Positions 62,201 through 64,000 of a stretch of DNA of 64,000 bases are shown here, piece after piece. The notes beneath the pieces were generated by a model. The model was not told the origin of the DNA. It ran no database searches and saw only the letters and a list, made by a program, of their open reading frames with translations. Position numbers and translations under genes: made by a program. The stretch spans positions 650,749-714,748 of the forward strand of contig NZ_JAEAGO010000003.1 of the NCBI RefSeq assembly GCF_016464625.1, in the 5' to 3' direction. The stretch is from Penaeicola halotolerans. Its GTDB lineage: Bacteria > Bacteroidota > Bacteroidia > Cytophagales > Cyclobacteriaceae. Within the stretch, counting starts at the first letter, position 1. Each line of letters begins with the position of its first letter.

Positions 62201-64000
62201 ACCCACATTAGCAACACCTTCAAAACCATTGATTGGGCCAAAGTTATCCGCAGTAGCTTCCATCACAGGACCTTCTACAGTCACCGTTACGACTGCATTA
62301 TCAGTGTTAGTAGGATTTAACTGGTCTACTAATGTGTATTCTAAGGTGTATGTACCTGCTACCGTACCTGCTGCTACTTCAATATCACCACTCGTGATAT
62401 CTAATGTCAATGGCGCGTCTGCTGATACAACTACAAGTGTTGTCTCTGTTAACCTAGCACCTGTACCGTTGTAAGTATCATTCACTAGAACATTACCTGC
62501 TACGCCTCCATCAAATGCATTCACTGGACCAAAAGTATCATCAACCGCCTCAATAGCTGCTGCTGCTACCTCTACCATAACAGTAGTAGTCTCTACATTG
62601 CTCGGATCTAACTTATCCGTGATGCTATACTCAAGTGTGTAAGTGCCAGCTGCTGTACCAGCTGCTACACTGATCTGACCCGTAGTGATATCTAGTGTAA
62701 CATTTCCATTGCTGAAAGGAGTTACTATCGTGATATCTACCAAGCTCACAGTTGCTGTCGCACCATTGTAAGTGTCGTTGGTCAAAATGTTACCCACATT
62801 AGCAACACCTTCAAAACCATTGATTGGGCCAAAGTTATCCGCAGTAGCTTCCATAACAGGACCTTCTACTGTCACCGTTACGACTGCATTATCCGTGTTA
62901 GTAGGGTTTAACTGGTCTATTAATGTGTATTCTAAGGTGTAGGTACCCGCTGCTGTGCCTGCCGCTACACTGATCTCGCCTGTCGCTAGATCTAAAGTAA
63001 CCGCTGGATCTGTTGAAGATACAAACACTAACTCCGTCTCTGTTAACCTAGCACCTGCACCGTTGTAAGTATCATTCACTAGAACATTACCTGCTACGCC
63101 TCCATCAAATGCATTGACTGGACCAAAAGTATCGTTAGTCGCTACTATCGCTGGAGCTACTACCTCTACTGTGACTGTAGCCTGATCTGTATTGCTTGGA
63201 TTCAGATTCTCACTGATCACATAAGTCACTGTGTAAGTACCTGCTGGCGTATTAGCATCCACAGAGACTGTTCCGTCAGCATTTACTGTCAGTGGACCAT
63301 TCGTGTTTGGTGTAATAGTCACCTCAGAAGGGATTACCGCTACGCCATTAAGTAAATCATTGGTCAAAACATTGATTCCCGCATCAGTTATACCTTCAAA
63401 TCCATTGATATTTTCTACTAAATCATCATTTGCTATAATCTCAGCCACTTCTACAATGACTGTAACAATAGCCTGATCTGTATTTGTAGGGTTCAGGTTC
63501 TCACTGATCTCATATGTCAGAGTATAAATACCTGCCGCTGTCTCTGCTGCTACATCTACACTGCCATCCGCATTCAGCGTCAGTGGACTGCCTGCTACTG
63601 GAGAGGTTCTAGTGAGCGTTACATCTGCTGGGTTGACAGCAACTCCGTTTAGTAAATCATTTGTCAGAACATTTACAACATTGTTAGCTCCAGATTTACC
63701 ATTGATCCCTGTAATATCATCATCAATTGCGTCAATAGCTGCTGCTACCACTTCTACTGTGACCGTAGCCTGATCTGTATTTGTAGGGTTCAGGTTCTCA
63801 CTGATCTCATAAGTCAGGGTATAAATACCTGCCGCTGTCTCTGCTGCTACATCTACACTGCCATCCGCATTCAGCGTCAGTGGACTGCCTGCTACTGGAG
63901 AGGTTCTACTGAGCGTTACATCTGCTGGGTTGACAGCAACTCCGTTAAGTCTGTCATTAGCTAATACATTAACTACGGCTAGGTTCTCGTCCTTACCATT
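59246..64000 (-). CDS. giant SprB-like repeat adhesin with type-B T9SS C-terminal domain, 5' end outside window
   Basis: The frame is open from base 64000 to 59246, so 1584 residues are visible and the N-terminus lies beyond the edge. A GTG at 63751 is internal to a repeat, not the start. Fourteen repeats of 95-101 residues are seen (first one partial), with pattern NVLxNDxxNG ... LTLNADGSVDV ... TAAGTYTLTYxIxxxLNPTN ... VTVEV. A DUF11-like domain follows (NYDYEILVENNSDFDATNVVIRDLMP). The last 90 residues are a type-B sorting domain (FFIPDVITPGRADGKNDRFVI, VIINRW, ending WIQVIK). The repeats should form a long rod; sprF and ompA downstream support surface display for adhesion or gliding. Confidence 0.93.
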   Translation of the reverse strand, partial: NGKDENLAVVNVLANDRLNGVAVNPADVTLSRTSPVAGSPLTLNADGSVDVAAETAAGIYTLTYEISENLNPTNTDQATVTVEVVAAAIDAIDDDITGINGKSGANNVVNVLTNDLLNGVAVNPADVTLTRTSPVAGSPLTLNADGSVDVAAETAAGIYTLTYEISENLNPTNTDQAIVTVIVEVAEIIANDDLVENINGFEGITDAGINVLTNDLLNGVAVIPSEVTITPNTNGPLTVNADGTVSVDANTPAGTYTVTYVISENLNPSNTDQATVTVEVVAPAIVATNDTFGPVNAFDGGVAGNVLVNDTYNGAGARLTETELVFVSSTDPAVTLDLATGEISVAAGTAAGTYTLEYTLIDQLNPTNTDNAVVTVTVEGPVMEATADNFGPINGFEGVANVGNILTNDTYNGATATVSLVDITIVTPFSNGNVTLDITTGQISVAAGTAAGTYTLEYSITDKLDPSNVETTTVMVEVAAAAIEAVDDTFGPVNAFDGGVAGNVLVNDTYNGTGARLTETTLVVVSADAPLTLDITSGDIEVAAGTVAGTYTLEYTLVDQLNPTNTDNAVVTVTVEGPVMEATADNFGPINGFEGVANVGNILTNDTYNGATATVSLVDITIVTPFSNGNVTLDITTGQISVAAGTAAGTYTLEYSITDKLDPSNVETATVTVEVIAAEIEAINDNASGINGKSGANNVVNVLTNDLLNGVAVVPADVTISRTSPVADSPLTLNADGSVDVASMTAAGTYTLTYEISENLNPTNTDQAIVTVIVEVAEIIANDDLVENINGFEGITDAGINVLTNDLLNGVAVIHSEVTITPNTNGPLTVNADGTVSVDANTPAGTYSVTYEISEKLNPSNTATATVTVEVVAPVIEANDDSFGTINGFEGGLAGNVLTNDTYNSASVNTSQVSISLVSADSGLELDEMTGEVNVISGTEAGTYNLTYSIIDNLNPTNQSQALVAVVVGAPDIAAINDTYTDINGFTGGQVGNLLANDIYSGSSANIAEVSIEVVNAAPQINVDVTTGAVSVPSKTSAGTYQVVYRIVDKLNPSNVSEATITVTVLAASIEAINDTYFEVNGFTGNTNVANVLENDLLNGETVNPDDVTIAQLSSSDPAVRLIPGTGILSVAAGTEAGQYQLTYRITDNINSDNFSEAEVSIEVIAAPIVANDDTYGDINGFSGKEDVGNVLANDRFNGTASSISDVTLDVIEAASNTNVVLDINTGLVKVSPLTPAGNYTIKYRKTDKLNADNSDEATVFIEVLPAPVLAIEDDFRDVGVFEGRARTQIGNIFENDAFNEQRLDLSNVTVSIGENLDRVPDFVVIDDLGNVSVLETATPGVYTFDYTICSTLNPSSCSTASVTILVQELSIDMSISKSSFNAEIFEGTNYDYEILVENNSDFDATNVVIRDLMPNNATLVNVEYRVTNSRIVTERRFEGTDIIFEVADFPRGEQLLIILTVNAGNFGPVVNEVTVTAKENDNRPNNNRSIDRNEIKPFFIPDVITPGRADGKNDRFVINGLQKFEKNKLVIINRWNDHVYQSENYQNDWSANGLNAGTYYYVLTSIDGQGKEHIFKGWIQVIK
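59890..64000 (-). repeat. coding tandem repeats of about 295 bp, with 591-bp higher-order units
   Basis: At least 13 full repeats and one partial repeat encode the adhesin rod. Near-identical blocks recur: 61471-61729 equals 63244-63502 except for 2 bases (offset 1773 bp = 3 x 591); 61998-62263 and 62589-62854 (offset 591) differ at a handful of bases; 63471-63649 and 63768-63946 (offset 297) differ at a few. Repeats nearer the C-terminus (below about 61300) are diverged at both DNA and protein level. Confidence 0.93.

Noticed and set aside
61755-62474. Plus-strand open frames within the adhesin repeats
   Set aside because: They recur with the repeats as antisense shadows and have no independent start or domain.
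63749-63751. GTG at 63751 as the start of the giant adhesin
   Set aside because: The frame stays open to the window edge and the upstream 83 codons encode another copy of the same repeat, so this is an internal Val codon.
59890-64000. Regular direct repeats that could suggest a CRISPR array or satellite DNA
   Set aside because: The unit is about 295 bp, lies in one open reading frame and encodes a protein repeat; there are no short repeats with unique spacers and no cas genes.

Overview
The window looks like a stretch of chromosome from a gliding, free-living member of the Bacteroidota, most likely order Cytophagales. The grounds are gldA/gldF/gldG, PorP/SprF-like proteins next to very large proteins with type IX secretion (T9SS) type-B C-termini, a TonB-dependent receptor preceded by a DUF6660-type small Cys protein, TAnnTTTG-like promoter elements, scarce Shine-Dalgarno sequences, and a dcw cluster lacking murF. 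I see no phage, insertion sequence, CRISPR array, rRNA or plasmid function. Genus cannot be fixed from the sequence alone.

Layout. (1) 1-4786, minus strand: SDR oxidoreductase, gldA, gldF, gldG, then the 5' part of dnaN, which runs off the left edge. (2) 4888-7442, plus: DUF6660-like small protein and TonB-dependent receptor, facing purine nucleoside phosphorylase across a bidirectional terminator. (3) 8548-23710, minus: a tightly packed division and wall cluster, in transcription order mraZ-rsmH-ftsL-ftsI-murE-mraY-murD-ftsW-murG-murC-ftsQ-ftsA-ftsZ. Upstream of mraZ are three direct repeats on a 10-bp period that match an MraZ operator. (4) 24111-33211: envelope genes, namely a TlpA-like lipoprotein, a KdkA/WaaP-like kinase, a polyprenyl diphosphate synthase, an LpxR-like lipid A deacylase, a PlsB-like acyltransferase overlapping gpsA, and a BamA-family outer-membrane protein. 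(5) 33212-40954: a PorP/SprF protein divergent from a 1768-residue T9SS cargo, then yaaA and rlpA. (6) 40955-54454, minus: a CHASE3 hybrid histidine kinase, then (reading 3' to 5') pgk, tsaC/sua5, a TPR lipoprotein, a thioesterase, a Nudix hydrolase, two proteins of unknown function, recQ, an enoyl-CoA hydratase, comEC, a GNAT protein and phoH. The run from phoH down to pgk is head-to-tail and ends at a strong terminator. (7) 54544-55809, plus: SAM hydroxide adenosyltransferase, an ABM-domain protein and tRNA-Leu(CAA). (8) 55915-64000, minus: a giant repeat adhesin that runs off the right edge, followed downstream by SprF and an OmpA protein with two OmpA domains.

How the genes fit together. 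Most of the window concerns building or decorating the cell envelope: peptidoglycan synthesis and septation, phospholipid and LPS modification, outer-membrane protein insertion, and gliding/T9SS surface proteins. The most notable signals are the mraZ operator, two separate adhesin plus PorP/SprF pairs, and the adhesin's repeat array. In that array repeat pairs have been copied as units of about 591 bp and remain nearly identical at nucleotide level. I found no wholly novel system. The least explained items are the 208-aa protein encoded next to recQ, the double-OmpA protein, and the lipocalin-like/thioredoxin lipoprotein.
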